From a virus: a DNA stretch of 24,598 bases. Position numbers and translations under genes: made by a program. The first letter of the stretch is position 1. Each line of letters begins with the position of its first letter. Location: the IMG/VR virus record IMGVR_UViG_3300042988_000097, positions 1-24,598 of that record. One strand, 5' to 3'. This document shows positions 7,882-16,147 of this stretch, one piece after another. The notes beneath the pieces were generated by a model, which was not told where the DNA came from, did no database searches, and saw only the letters and a program-made list of their open reading frames with translations.

Positions 7882-8351
7882 TCACGGTACAAATCCTTTA
7901 GCTCGTTTCGGAATCGTTGAATAATCTGATGATTACGTTTGTATGGGAACTCAGTGATATGAGTAATATCAAGAGCTGAATATCCTTGCTTGAAATATAA
8001 CGTAAGCACTTCGATCTGATCAGCACTCTTGGTGTCAATCAACTCAAAGATCTCACGCATAATACTTTCAGGATAACTAGGACACTCCATAGTCTCTTGA
8101 TCTTCGTCATCTAGTTCAACGTAGATGAACCCCTTCTCAGCGTTCTTATAATCACGCAGGGCGTTATTAAGAAGCATAGAGAACCATTGATTAAAGCGTT
8201 CTGGGTCACACGAACGTCGGTAACGAATAGCACGTTCATAAGCTGTTTGAACAACATCTTCACCAGCTTCGGGGGAGCCAGCTCGGAATGTCATTTTCTT
8301 GACGAGCTTCTGACGATTATCCAAATAATGTTGTTCAATTAGTTTAAGCAT
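7878..8351 (-). CDS. ECF-like RNA polymerase sigma factor
   Basis: A 157-aa protein with the two-domain plan of ECF sigma factors. Region 2 covers about residues 20-75: SPEAGEDVVQTAYERAIRY followed by FNQWFSMLLNNALRDYKN. Region 4 covers about 105-155: EVLTLYFKQGYSALDITHIT then KRNHQIIQRFRNELKD, a helix-turn-helix. phiEco32 encodes a sigma factor of this kind (gp36) that redirects host RNA polymerase to phage middle and late promoters. The gene is coupled on both sides: its ATG overlaps the helicase stop (TAATG at 8351) and its stop overlaps the polymerase ATG. Which promoters it reads is unknown. Confidence 0.8.
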   Translation of the reverse strand: MLKLIEQHYLDNRQKLVKKMTFRAGSPEAGEDVVQTAYERAIRYRRSCDPERFNQWFSMLLNNALRDYKNAEKGFIYVELDDEDQETMECPSYPESIMREIFELIDTKSADQIEVLTLYFKQGYSALDITHITEFPYKRNHQIIQRFRNELKDLYRE

Positions 8352-10009
8352 TACACAATCTCGTTAAATAGTCCTGTTGCTGCATCCCAATACAGCTTGT
8401 ATCGTCCTGTCTCACCGAATTCTCGGTCTTCTAGTAATACTAGAGTTCTAAGATTTCGTTCTTCAGGTCGTAAGTTAGGATCTCGATTTCCTTCAAGTCC
8501 GAGCATGAGGTTACACGAACGAGCCATAGCACGAGAGCCAGCAAACTGAGAGGAAAGAACTTCACCACCTCGCTCGTGAGGCGGGCCAGAATCAGGATTC
8601 CTAAGGTGACAAAAAATAAAAATAACGACGTTAAGATCAAGGGCCATAGCAGAAAGCTCTTGAGCGATTTCTTGAAGTTTGACGTTTGCACTAGCTGCGT
8701 CCATTCCGTTAGTTAAGTTTGTGATTGGGTCGATAATAATCGCTTTACATCCTTCAGCAGCAGCTGCACGAATGTCACCCTTGAGTGTGTCAAACCCTAC
8801 GTGTTGATACAAGTTCAACATATAGAGATGATCATCTAACACTTTACCAGCTTCGTCATAAGCTTTCTCATCGAACTCCTTAGTAGGGTCGTGAAAGAAC
8901 TTACCGACTAGCTTACCTGCCACGAGTTTATAGGTTTTCTTGTTGCTCTCTTCAGGTTTAACAAGAAATACTTTCCATCCGTGTTCTTTGATAAAATGTG
9001 CTGCAAGGGTGTTAACGATCTCCGACTTACCTTGCTTCTGCCCTGCACCAATATATATGGTTTCCCCGAGACGAATCCCTCGTGTTGCCTTAGTAATGTG
9101 TTCCCATGGCCACGAGATACCGAATTGAGGTGGTTCCTTACCAGATTCGTGTAAATCATTCCCAGATACCAGTCGAGTATTCTTCGGCTTCTGGGCGTTA
9201 AACTGGCAGGCGTTATAACACGCTTTAGAACGACCGTCGATAAGGCACTGATTTGCGTCTTTGGATGGGAGAGCTGCAACCATCGCATCAGGGGCAATAC
9301 GTAGTACATCTTCTACCGCTTTCTTTCCAGGTTCATCGTTATCGAATACAAGGATAATTTCTTTAAAGACTTTACGAATCTCAGGGAGCATCTTAGCGAA
9401 TTGCTTAGACGCACCACCAGACCCGTTACTAAGAGATACAACGGCAGGATTGTAGTCTGCATATTGCGTACCCTTATTGTGTTCTTTAAAGATTTGGAAC
9501 AGAGCTACTGCATCACATTCTCCCTCTGTAATGAACAGCTTCTTACCACCAGTCTGAATAGCTTGTTGCCATCCAAAGAAGTCAGCGTTCTTAGTAGAGC
9601 CTACGGCCCACATACGCTTGTTCTCAATCAGTCGTACCTTGTAGCCAATCAACTGTTCACCGTTATGATACGGATAGTAGTGAGTGACTGGGGTTACACC
9701 GTCAGTCTCAGATACACCAATCTTAATACCAAAGTATTCGAGATACTCTTTCTTAAGTTTACGATCAGGAAGATCAACTGTTTTATAGGTTGATACTTCC
9801 TTGATCTCAGCTTCAACTTGTTCAGGAGATTTAGTTAACGCTGTTGGTTTATAGTCTTCAGGTTTATCATGGTAAGGGTCTGGTACATACGTTCCACAAG
9901 AGAAGCAGAAACCGTCATACTTACCATCTTCACGAAGGAAGACTTGCAAACCTGAAGCTGAGTTACATTTATCTGTACGGTGTGGTAGTTTTTCTACACA
10001 CTTAGCCAA
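8351..10009 (-). CDS. DNA primase-helicase (T7 gp4-like)
   Basis: A 552-aa bifunctional protein. At the N terminus a zinc site (His10, Cys15, CFSC at 35-38) recognises primer templates. A TOPRIM primase core follows: LFITEGECDA (Glu162) and LVFDNDEPG (Asp223, Asp225). The C-terminal DnaB/RecA-type helicase has Walker A GAGQKQGKSE (321-330), Walker B AIIIDP (Asp427) and FCHLRNP (His468). The start codon is TTG at 10009, supported by AGGAG six bases upstream and by MAKCVEKLPHRTDKC matching the family N terminus; there is no usable ATG. It overlaps the preceding small gene by 8 nt. Confidence 0.95.
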   Translation of the reverse strand: MAKCVEKLPHRTDKCNSASGLQVFLREDGKYDGFCFSCGTYVPDPYHDKPEDYKPTALTKSPEQVEAEIKEVSTYKTVDLPDRKLKKEYLEYFGIKIGVSETDGVTPVTHYYPYHNGEQLIGYKVRLIENKRMWAVGSTKNADFFGWQQAIQTGGKKLFITEGECDAVALFQIFKEHNKGTQYADYNPAVVSLSNGSGGASKQFAKMLPEIRKVFKEIILVFDNDEPGKKAVEDVLRIAPDAMVAALPSKDANQCLIDGRSKACYNACQFNAQKPKNTRLVSGNDLHESGKEPPQFGISWPWEHITKATRGIRLGETIYIGAGQKQGKSEIVNTLAAHFIKEHGWKVFLVKPEESNKKTYKLVAGKLVGKFFHDPTKEFDEKAYDEAGKVLDDHLYMLNLYQHVGFDTLKGDIRAAAAEGCKAIIIDPITNLTNGMDAASANVKLQEIAQELSAMALDLNVVIFIFCHLRNPDSGPPHERGGEVLSSQFAGSRAMARSCNLMLGLEGNRDPNLRPEERNLRTLVLLEDREFGETGRYKLYWDAATGLFNEIV

Positions 10010-10220
10010 TATATGCTCCTTTATCTATAGGGAGTTTCAGATCATCAACACTATTAGCTAGACAGTATTTAGGTACGTATTCAGTACCATACCACCACGT
10101 GCCACTTCCTTTTTGGTCATAGTATTCGTATCCAATCATAAATAATTTCTTACGAACACCAAACATTCCATTGTTAAACTTAACAACGTGTGGCTTATAT
10201 GGGTTATACAGCTTGAACAT
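10002..10220 (-). CDS. Hypothetical protein (72 aa)
   Basis: A small aromatic-rich protein (MFKLYNPYKPHVVKF, GYEYYDQKGSGTWWYGTEYV). An AGGTGG ribosome site precedes the ATG, and it overlaps both neighbours by 8-17 nt, so it is part of the replication operon. Its last codons contain the ribosome site of the TTG-started primase gene. No domain recognised. Confidence 0.75.
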   Translation of the reverse strand: MFKLYNPYKPHVVKFNNGMFGVRKKLFMIGYEYYDQKGSGTWWYGTEYVPKYCLANSVDDLKLPIDKGAYIG

Positions 10221-10437
10221 ATTCCACCTTAAAGAACTTCATAATCTTAGTCAAACCATTGATGTTATAGTTTGGCAACTTATACAATCGTTTTTTGACT
10301 GAGTTAATGTATGACAAGAGAACCATTTTCTCTTTCTCATCTGTTGTTTTATCATACGTATCGTACAACAAGTTAAGACGAGACTCTAACATCAGAGACT
10401 CTTGCAATGTTTTAGTTACACCTGATTTGATTGACAT
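10204..10437 (-). CDS. Hypothetical protein (77 aa)
   Basis: A small, mainly helical basic protein (MSIKSGVTKTLQESLMLESR, then DEKEKMVLLSYINSVKKRLY). A good AAAGGA site is six bases before the ATG. The gene overlaps its neighbours on both sides. Function unknown; the helical content suggests protein-protein or nucleic-acid contact, without direct support. Confidence 0.75.
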   Translation of the reverse strand: MSIKSGVTKTLQESLMLESRLNLLYDTYDKTTDEKEKMVLLSYINSVKKRLYKLPNYNINGLTKIMKFFKVEYVQAV

Positions 10438-10631
10438 ACAGTTCCTTTAAAGAGGGCAGGGGTTTGAGGGATAAGTTTCTTTTGGAGACGACGCAGAGTA
10501 TTACAATACTCTTTGATATTAAACAATGTAGGGTACTCAAAATGCAAGTCAGCATCTTGTAGTGTTGTTTCCAACAGGTCTACATCAATCTTTTGGAAGT
10601 CTCGCAAATCAATTTCAGATAGGGCGCTCAT
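10416..10631 (-). CDS. Hypothetical protein (71 aa)
   Basis: A small helical protein (MSALSEIDLRDFQKIDVDLL to KGTVCQSNQV). GGAG lies about eight bases before the ATG at 10631. It starts 27 nt after the first ATP-grasp gene ends and overlaps the next gene by 22 nt, so it joins the ligase cluster to the replication block in one transcript. No family recognised. Confidence 0.7.
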   Translation of the reverse strand: MSALSEIDLRDFQKIDVDLLETTLQDADLHFEYPTLFNIKEYCNTLRRLQKKLIPQTPALFKGTVCQSNQV

Positions 10632-10658
10632 ACATTATTCTCCAGAGGGAACTGACTA

Positions 10659-11402
10659 TTACTCGAATTTGAGGAACTGTTCGACATATTTCTCCAATGT
10701 TGTACCAAATAATCCTGGGGCTGTGTTAATTTCTAATACAAAATACTTATTTTGCTTAGCATTATAGACCATATCAACAGCACCGAAGTCAAGATTCAGA
10801 GCAGCAATAGCTGCCACTGCACTCTGTTCAGCAATAGGCGGAAGTTGAACATCTTGATTAGCATAGTTGAAACCATTAGCATGATTACGTACTTGCCAGT
10901 TCACATCATCATCAGGTACATCAAACCGTCGTTTCTTCTCTTGAATAAAGAATACTTGACCTCTCATTACATGGAGACGATACTCCTTCACCTTAGGGAT
11001 GTATCGTGTATATAATGGTACGTCAGGCAATACACTACCTTTACCGTGTAATGTAATACCCTCACCACTATGTCCACGAAGCTTAGCACGAGCAACAACA
11101 CAAGCCTTGTCTGTATCAAGCCATGATTCAGCAACAGCTTTGTTAGTTGTATACTCTGGAATGTCAACGAAGTCTTGCAATGCTCGGAATGTTTCCAGCT
11201 TATTAGATGCACGATTAACAGCCTCAAAGCTATTCACTAGCTTGTCTGCGTTAATCTGCCGTTTAACTGAAGAATTACCCCAGTTAATCAGCATACCACG
11301 AACACGTAAGGGCTTACCCTCCTTACGTACTCGCTTAACACCTAACGCATCAGCTAAGGCTTTAGCTGACCCGCTATACATCTTATATGGTAAGATTTTC
11401 AT
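10659..11402 (-). CDS. ATP-grasp domain ligase (cluster copy 1)
   Basis: A 247-aa ATP-grasp protein. Visible elements: a nucleotide-binding strand and glycine loop VVARAKLRGHSGEG (102-115), KEYRLHV (Glu140, Arg142), and the metal-binding end DFGAVDMVY (Asp210) and VLEINTAPGL (Glu224, Asn226). ATP-grasp enzymes make an acyl-phosphate and couple a carboxylate to an amine. It is a clear paralogue of the second ATP-grasp at 15306-15998: both begin MKI, share an INWG/INYG segment and then TFR plus IPE(Y/F)T. Its ATG overlaps the amidoligase stop (ATGA, 11399-11402). Comparative genomics by Iyer and colleagues (2009) described such phage clusters as peptide-modifying systems. The substrate is unknown. 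Confidence 0.88.
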   Translation of the reverse strand: MKILPYKMYSGSAKALADALGVKRVRKEGKPLRVRGMLINWGNSSVKRQINADKLVNSFEAVNRASNKLETFRALQDFVDIPEYTTNKAVAESWLDTDKACVVARAKLRGHSGEGITLHGKGSVLPDVPLYTRYIPKVKEYRLHVMRGQVFFIQEKKRRFDVPDDDVNWQVRNHANGFNYANQDVQLPPIAEQSAVAAIAALNLDFGAVDMVYNAKQNKYFVLEINTAPGLFGTTLEKYVEQFLKFE

Positions 11403-12526
11403 TCACGTGCCTCTCTTTCGTTATGAGCTTCACGAATCTCCTTAGAGACAAGGAATCTTTGAAGTGTACGATCTGCCATTGGAATGATGTTTTGCTGTGG
11501 AATATTCTCAGCCCATTCTAGATTAGTTAGATCGTACTCATCAATCTCATCTGCAATAATTGCATGAGCACCTTGACCAAACACCTCTACTACTGGGTTA
11601 ACGGCCACAACAGCATGGTTCCATAGAACTGGATCATTAAAGTTTACTTGACCTGCAGCAAGCTCTTGAATTCTCTGCCGTTTTACCTTAGGCTTGACTT
11701 CTTCTTTTTGAATCTTAACTTCCCTAAACATATAGGGAAGGTCAAGAGACAATGAGAAGTTTGTACGCATATCATTAGTCTCATTCTCGTAAGAGAAGAA
11801 ACGATATACGTCACCTAATACCATCTCAAGGAACTTAGATGGTGGTGTATTCACAAACAGATCGTGAATCTTACGTGGGTCAGCATATTGCTGTGAGAAT
11901 TCACGCAGGTTATACAGAGCTTTCAACCAGATACGAATGTAGTCTGGATTGATATTACCTGCCATGCCACGGAATTCAACACTACCGTATCGAGCTGTTG
12001 CTGCTAGGTTAATTGCTGCATACTTCAATTCTTCCATGTTTAGATGGTGAATGAATCGTGCAGGGTCAGAGAACAATTGACCAATCGAATTGATAATGAA
12101 GTCAGCATCACGAAGACGTAGACAGAAACGATTACCAATACGCTCATCACCACAATAGCGAATCAAAGATTCTTCGATGATATAGTACGTATACACTAAG
12201 TTTAGATAGTGATGTACGTGCATATCTAGAACATTCATGTGAACGTGAACGCTAGTACGGAAAGAGAAATCAAACTTAGCTCTGGTAGCATTGCCATGTT
12301 TGATCAAATCCATGATAGCGGCAATGCTGTCGTCTAGAGAAAGAGGCTTTCTAAGTACATACTCTGAACGACCATGCGGATATTCGCCACGTAGAGAACC
12401 GTCATCACACTGATTCCAAGCAGTGCCAGGAGGCAGTAGAGGAAGACGCTCACCCTCACATTCGATTTCGATACCGAAGTCACCATTCTTACGGCCCTTA
12501 GCCAAAAGTTCGTACAGTTTTGTCAT
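11399..12526 (-). CDS. Amidoligase (glutamine-synthetase-fold COOH-NH2 ligase)
   Basis: A 375-aa protein with the motifs of the putative amidoligase family (PF12224): FGIEIECEG (Glu20, Glu22), DDGSLRGEY (41-49), SEYVLRKPL (Glu55), RTSVHVHMNV (His94, His96, Asn98) and GSVEFRGMAGN (Glu184, Arg186). These correspond to the metal- and ATP-binding residues of the glutamine synthetase fold. Family members are predicted to join a carboxylate to an amine at ATP cost. A basic stretch (KPKVKRQR) and a long C-terminal extension follow the catalytic domain. The ATG at 12526 overlaps the upstream gene by 29 nt and has no clear ribosome site, so translation is probably coupled. Confidence 0.85.
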   Translation of the reverse strand: MTKLYELLAKGRKNGDFGIEIECEGERLPLLPPGTAWNQCDDGSLRGEYPHGRSEYVLRKPLSLDDSIAAIMDLIKHGNATRAKFDFSFRTSVHVHMNVLDMHVHHYLNLVYTYYIIEESLIRYCGDERIGNRFCLRLRDADFIINSIGQLFSDPARFIHHLNMEELKYAAINLAATARYGSVEFRGMAGNINPDYIRIWLKALYNLREFSQQYADPRKIHDLFVNTPPSKFLEMVLGDVYRFFSYENETNDMRTNFSLSLDLPYMFREVKIQKEEVKPKVKRQRIQELAAGQVNFNDPVLWNHAVVAVNPVVEVFGQGAHAIIADEIDEYDLTNLEWAENIPQQNIIPMADRTLQRFLVSKEIREAHNEREARE

Positions 12527-13112
12527 AGTTTGGATTTAACAAGAGTTCAAGATGTTCTTTACCTTCGTTGAATGTAATACGATTTGTACTACGAGCAAGC
12601 TTAGGCAAGCTACCTACGCGATCCATTTTGTAATAGACGTTGCGTTCTTTATCAATAGCAAATTGACGGTCAAAGGCACAGCAACCCTTGGTGTTAGCTG
12701 CAATCTTAGCTGCCATTTGTAATGATGGATACTGACCAGTGATTGTGTTATGCCAATCCTTAGTACGCATATTATTGATGTTATCGCAAGCATCACGATA
12801 ACGACGATAATCGTTAGGCTGTGGGCCTACGTGCTGAATGATTGTGTTAGTACGGGTAATACCCACACTAAAGCGACGGGCTGGACGACGAGCTGCGTAG
12901 AAAACGAAACCATCCGAATTGACAAAACCTAACCGAGTCTTCAAGGATTTGAATTTGTCGAAGTCAAACTTAACGACAGCTTCTTTACCATGTTCTAAGT
13001 TAAGGATACGCATATTTCGTCCAGCCTTAATCACTTTAACTGGATGACCATCGTACATACAAACACTGTCAGCATATAGCTGAACAATATCGTGTTCACT
13101 AAGCTCAGGCAT
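12498..13112 (-). CDS. Unknown protein of the ligase cluster (204 aa)
   Basis: The frame is open to 13217, but the ATG at 13112 has GAGG at a good distance and gives MPELSEHDIVQLYADSVCMY as N terminus, overlapping the previous gene by only 8 nt. The protein is basic, with an RRPARRFSVGITRTN segment, then DNINNMRTKDWHNTI and AKIAANTKGCCAFDRQFAID. No domain recognised. It lies between the two COOH-NH2 ligases, so it is probably a partner, a carrier or a substrate-recognition protein, but that rests on position only. Confidence 0.75.
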   Translation of the reverse strand: MPELSEHDIVQLYADSVCMYDGHPVKVIKAGRNMRILNLEHGKEAVVKFDFDKFKSLKTRLGFVNSDGFVFYAARRPARRFSVGITRTNTIIQHVGPQPNDYRRYRDACDNINNMRTKDWHNTITGQYPSLQMAAKIAANTKGCCAFDRQFAIDKERNVYYKMDRVGSLPKLARSTNRITFNEGKEHLELLLNPNYDKTVRTFG

Positions 13113-13896
13113 AACACACCTCAATCTTCTCTGCTTCAATAATCTTCTGGGCTGCTTTCTTATCGCTAGTGTTGATGATTTCTTGAATATCACCATACTT
13201 AGCGAACAAAGCCTCACCCTTCATCAGACGATTCATACCGTCGATTGTGTTACGATACACCCAACGCATCAGTGTCTCACTCTTGAGCCAAGCATTAGAC
13301 AGAGTACGATACTCCATACCGTATGGCTTATAGCGGCAGCAACCTGCCTTACCATACATTTCTCGTCGTTGCGTATCGTTGTCGTACATCAAACTAGGTA
13401 AAGCAAGCATAAAGTCCATCTGCTTTGCAACATCGTTACACATAGCGACATGACCACCATCTTGTGTGTCTTTATCGTTAGTCCATCCGATATGAACATG
13501 ACCTGATGCTGTACGCATTGGTCGATTAGCATTAGGCTTTACGTTAGCCAGTCCAGTCCAGCCATTGTAATCTGGGTCACAGCCCAGTTCCAATGCAGCT
13601 TCTGGCTGTGTCTTCATGTATTCAGCATCGAAGTGAGCAACAGGAACAGCAACAACTTCATACTCAGGAACCATTAGTTTCATAGTATTGAATACGTGTT
13701 GCACGTTAATGCAAAACTCATTCTCATCACGAGCAGGGTCAATATTGAATTCAAGGGCCATACCGTCAACTTGGACAGCGCCCTTATCCACCTTCATCGG
13801 ATGTTTTTTATCGCCTTTAATGAGGCCATACGCTGATTTAAACACACCATTTTGTTTGACGAACACTTCAGGATCGCAACCTACGAGAATTTCCAT
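13105..13896 (-). CDS. phiEco32-like COOH-NH2 ligase type 2
   Basis: A 263-aa protein matching the phage COOH.NH2 ligase type 2 family (PF14395), named from phiEco32. Motifs in order: GCDPEVFV (Asp8, Glu10), KGAVQVDGMALEFNI (Asp44, Glu49), SGHVHIGW (His133, His135) and YGMEYRTLSN (Glu195, Arg197). These mirror the glutamate, histidine and arginine positions of the glutamine synthetase fold and of the amidoligase next door, though overall sequence is quite different. Predicted to form an amide or isopeptide bond using ATP. A GAGG site precedes the ATG. It starts 16 nt after the class II amidotransferase and overlaps the next gene by 8 nt. Confidence 0.9.
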   Translation of the reverse strand: MEILVGCDPEVFVKQNGVFKSAYGLIKGDKKHPMKVDKGAVQVDGMALEFNIDPARDENEFCINVQHVFNTMKLMVPEYEVVAVPVAHFDAEYMKTQPEAALELGCDPDYNGWTGLANVKPNANRPMRTASGHVHIGWTNDKDTQDGGHVAMCNDVAKQMDFMLALPSLMYDNDTQRREMYGKAGCCRYKPYGMEYRTLSNAWLKSETLMRWVYRNTIDGMNRLMKGEALFAKYGDIQEIINTSDKKAAQKIIEAEKIEVCYA

Positions 13897-13912
13897 TTTA
13901 CTACCTCTTTAA

Positions 13913-15286
13913 TTAAATTGCATTGACGGACACTTTAATAAAGCTACTCACCTCAGAATCAAGGGAACAGCTGTGGCAGACGCATTGACCTTCGGTAGTC
14001 AAGATATGCTTGTCTGTGGGTAGGACAGCGGAACCGCACCAAACGCAGTCACCGTATGCACCTATCCAGTCGTTGTAAGAGAGTTGTTGTTTCTTGTGAC
14101 CTAAGTACGTAGTGAAGTCACCACCCACAGGATCACCATCCTCATCCCCTACCAGTTCAACGGAATGTACAGCTACTTTGTAATAGCTGCCAGTTACATC
14201 ATCAAGGACTAGACCGTTAATGTCAGCCGTGATGGTTTCGTTGATATATTTGCTAGTATCAATGTTCTGATTACAATAGAAACGAATTGAATAACTCGGA
14301 TTATGTTCATCAAAACAAATCAAATAGCGGCTTCCTTTGTGGTCTATATCCTCAGCAAGAACTTCAAGTAACACGCCCTTTAAGTGTGAGTAACCAGCGT
14401 TTAAACTCCGCGACAGATGCTTCTGAGCCTCGTTTTGACTTGCTTCGGTTGTTTTGGGAACCACCCTTAACTTTCCCGCTGGCGCAGTGTAGCTGGATTG
14501 CTGTTGCTGTACTCGTGTATAATCAGCCGTACCATGGTTCTGTGAAGTACTTGTTGGAGTATAGGTCGTAGTTGTGAACGACTTTCCCGTTGATGGCGTG
14601 TAACGAATATGCGTCTTGTCCATCTCTCCAGTCTTGCTGATCTTAGTAGTATACAGACGATCTTCAGCCAACAGCATTGGCTTAGTGAACTCCAGATTGT
14701 TACGGCCTAATGCGCCTTCAATCATCCATGCCTCAGATGCCCAATACATCTTCTTACCATCGGGTGAATGAGATAGATACAATGTACGCTCTTTGTTACG
14801 AAGCAGGTTGATTGTCTCATTCTCCTTGTCCCACCACACTAAAGCCCAAGCACCTAACACAACCTTCATCAGGTCATCAAAGCCCTTAGTCTCCATGTGA
14901 TGGTACAAATTCTCACTATCGACTGTGTAGTCACGGGCATCAGCAAGTTGCCACTTGTTAGTAAGTGTACCGTTGTGAGCACCGATAAGAGTATCAAACT
15001 CATAAGGGTGAGCATTACGATCGTTCACTGCACCTTGTGTTGCATAACGATTGTGACCGATAATAGCGCGTTGAAAGCCAATGAACGCTTTGTCGTATGA
15101 CTTACGATCCATCAATCGGAATGGGTCGCCAATACCTTTCGTGATATGATGACCAGCATCACCTCGATGGATAACAGCTACGCCTGTACTATCTACACCG
15201 CGTACTGAATCCATGATAAGCATATTATGAAATGCTTTCTCATCTTGCGGTGTTAATACACCTGCCATGCCTACGTGTCCACACAT
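13913..15286 (-). CDS. Class II glutamine amidotransferase with C-terminal zinc motif
   Basis: A 457-aa protein. Starting at the ATG at 15286 (GAGG upstream) gives MCGHVGMAG, exposing Cys2 as the N-terminal nucleophile after Met removal. Other class II (Ntn-hydrolase) residues are present: GHNRYATQG (Arg80), NAHPYE (His93), GAHNGTL (Asn105, Gly106) and TVDSENLY (Asp123). The domain releases ammonia from glutamine, or acts as an amidohydrolase. After about residue 230 there is a Thr/Ser/Gln-rich linker and a long unassigned part, ending with a zinc-ribbon-like CVWC (414-417) and CHSC (437-440). In this cluster it probably supplies ammonia to, or trims the product of, the COOH-NH2 ligases. The longer frame to 15334 has no matching family sequence. 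Confidence 0.9.
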   Translation of the reverse strand: MCGHVGMAGVLTPQDEKAFHNMLIMDSVRGVDSTGVAVIHRGDAGHHITKGIGDPFRLMDRKSYDKAFIGFQRAIIGHNRYATQGAVNDRNAHPYEFDTLIGAHNGTLTNKWQLADARDYTVDSENLYHHMETKGFDDLMKVVLGAWALVWWDKENETINLLRNKERTLYLSHSPDGKKMYWASEAWMIEGALGRNNLEFTKPMLLAEDRLYTTKISKTGEMDKTHIRYTPSTGKSFTTTTYTPTSTSQNHGTADYTRVQQQQSSYTAPAGKLRVVPKTTEASQNEAQKHLSRSLNAGYSHLKGVLLEVLAEDIDHKGSRYLICFDEHNPSYSIRFYCNQNIDTSKYINETITADINGLVLDDVTGSYYKVAVHSVELVGDEDGDPVGGDFTTYLGHKKQQLSYNDWIGAYGDCVWCGSAVLPTDKHILTTEGQCVCHSCSLDSEVSSFIKVSVNAI

Positions 15287-15305
15287 TTGAGTTACCTCGC
15301 TCGAT

Positions 15306-15998
15306 TTAGTTAAAGAATTTCTTGAAGGCTTCAATAGCCTCGTCAGTAATGATTGGGCCTGAGTTAGCCTCTAGAATCTTGAAGTCTTTGCGTGTATTAG
15401 CTACAACATCAAAGCCTACAAAACCCATATTCAAAGCCTTAGCAGCTTTCTCACATTGCTCAATTATTTCATTGAATCCTCGCAGTTGTAGTTTAACCAA
15501 GTCCCAGTTGTTCTCGTCATCAAGAACCTTGGAGTAGATACCAATGACTTTGTTATTGAATACGAGTACACGGTATTCCTTCTTGTGAAAGAAATACTCA
15601 GTGTACACATACGCATCTAGCAAGTCACTAGGATAACGATACTCAATACCCTCGTTCTTACGACCATCACGTTTAGTGTGGCATACTACTAAATTATCCT
15701 TGTCCCATTTCTCTGCAATAGCCTTACGGTCAGTGAACTCAGGAATAGATAATCCAGCAGCTTCCAATGTACGAAATGTCAACAGCTTGTTAATACAATA
15801 ACGTGTATCAATCTGACTGTTAAACTCTTTAGTACGTTGATGGCGATTGTATTCGCGACATCCGTAGTTAATAATCAGCTTAACGTGTTCACCGTATGGA
15901 TACACCTCTTTGTAAGGGTTATACATACGAATACCAAGAGCATTAGACAGTTGTGTAGCGCTCTCTCTACACGCTTTAGGTGCAAGAATGATTTTCAT
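15306..15998 (-). CDS. ATP-grasp domain ligase (cluster copy 2)
   Basis: A 230-aa ATP-grasp protein with VVCHTKRDGRKNEG (104-117), KEYRVLVF (Glu141, Arg143), GFVGFDVV (Asp197) and KILEANSGP (Glu210, Asn212). It is paralogous to copy 1: same N-terminal plan (MKIILAPKACRESATQLSNA against MKILPYKMYSGSAKALADAL), a TFR segment and IPEFT. The glycine loop differs (RDGRKNEG against RGHSGEG), suggesting a different acceptor. The start is 2 nt after the stop of the 44-aa proline-rich gene and lacks a clear ribosome site, so it depends on translation of that small gene. Confidence 0.87.
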   Translation of the reverse strand: MKIILAPKACRESATQLSNALGIRMYNPYKEVYPYGEHVKLIINYGCREYNRHQRTKEFNSQIDTRYCINKLLTFRTLEAAGLSIPEFTDRKAIAEKWDKDNLVVCHTKRDGRKNEGIEYRYPSDLLDAYVYTEYFFHKKEYRVLVFNNKVIGIYSKVLDDENNWDLVKLQLRGFNEIIEQCEKAAKALNMGFVGFDVVANTRKDFKILEANSGPIITDEAIEAFKKFFN

Positions 15999-16000
15999 AT

Positions 16001-16135
16001 TTACATCAGGGCTGGTGGAATCTTATCACGCTGTTGTTTCTCATAAGCAACAATTTGCTCAGGAGTCCAAGGCTTGGGTGGATTAGTCGCTGGAAAGGGC
16101 CAGCTTGGGACAGGAGGATTGGCGGGTGCTATCAT
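16001..16135 (-). CDS. Small proline-rich peptide (44 aa)
   Basis: A 44-codon frame beginning MIAPANPPVPSWPFPATNPP and continuing KPWTPEQIVAYEKQQRDKI. AAGGAA sits upstream of the ATG, and the frame exactly fills the space between the 53-aa membrane-protein gene (12 nt away) and the second ATP-grasp gene (2 nt away). About a quarter of the residues are proline, with lysines only in the second half. It has no recognisable domain. Its place inside the ligase cluster makes it a candidate substrate or adaptor peptide; that is speculation. The packing and ribosome site make it likely to be translated. Confidence 0.65.
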   Translation of the reverse strand: MIAPANPPVPSWPFPATNPPKPWTPEQIVAYEKQQRDKIPPALM

Positions 16136-16147
16136 GCTTTTATTTCC

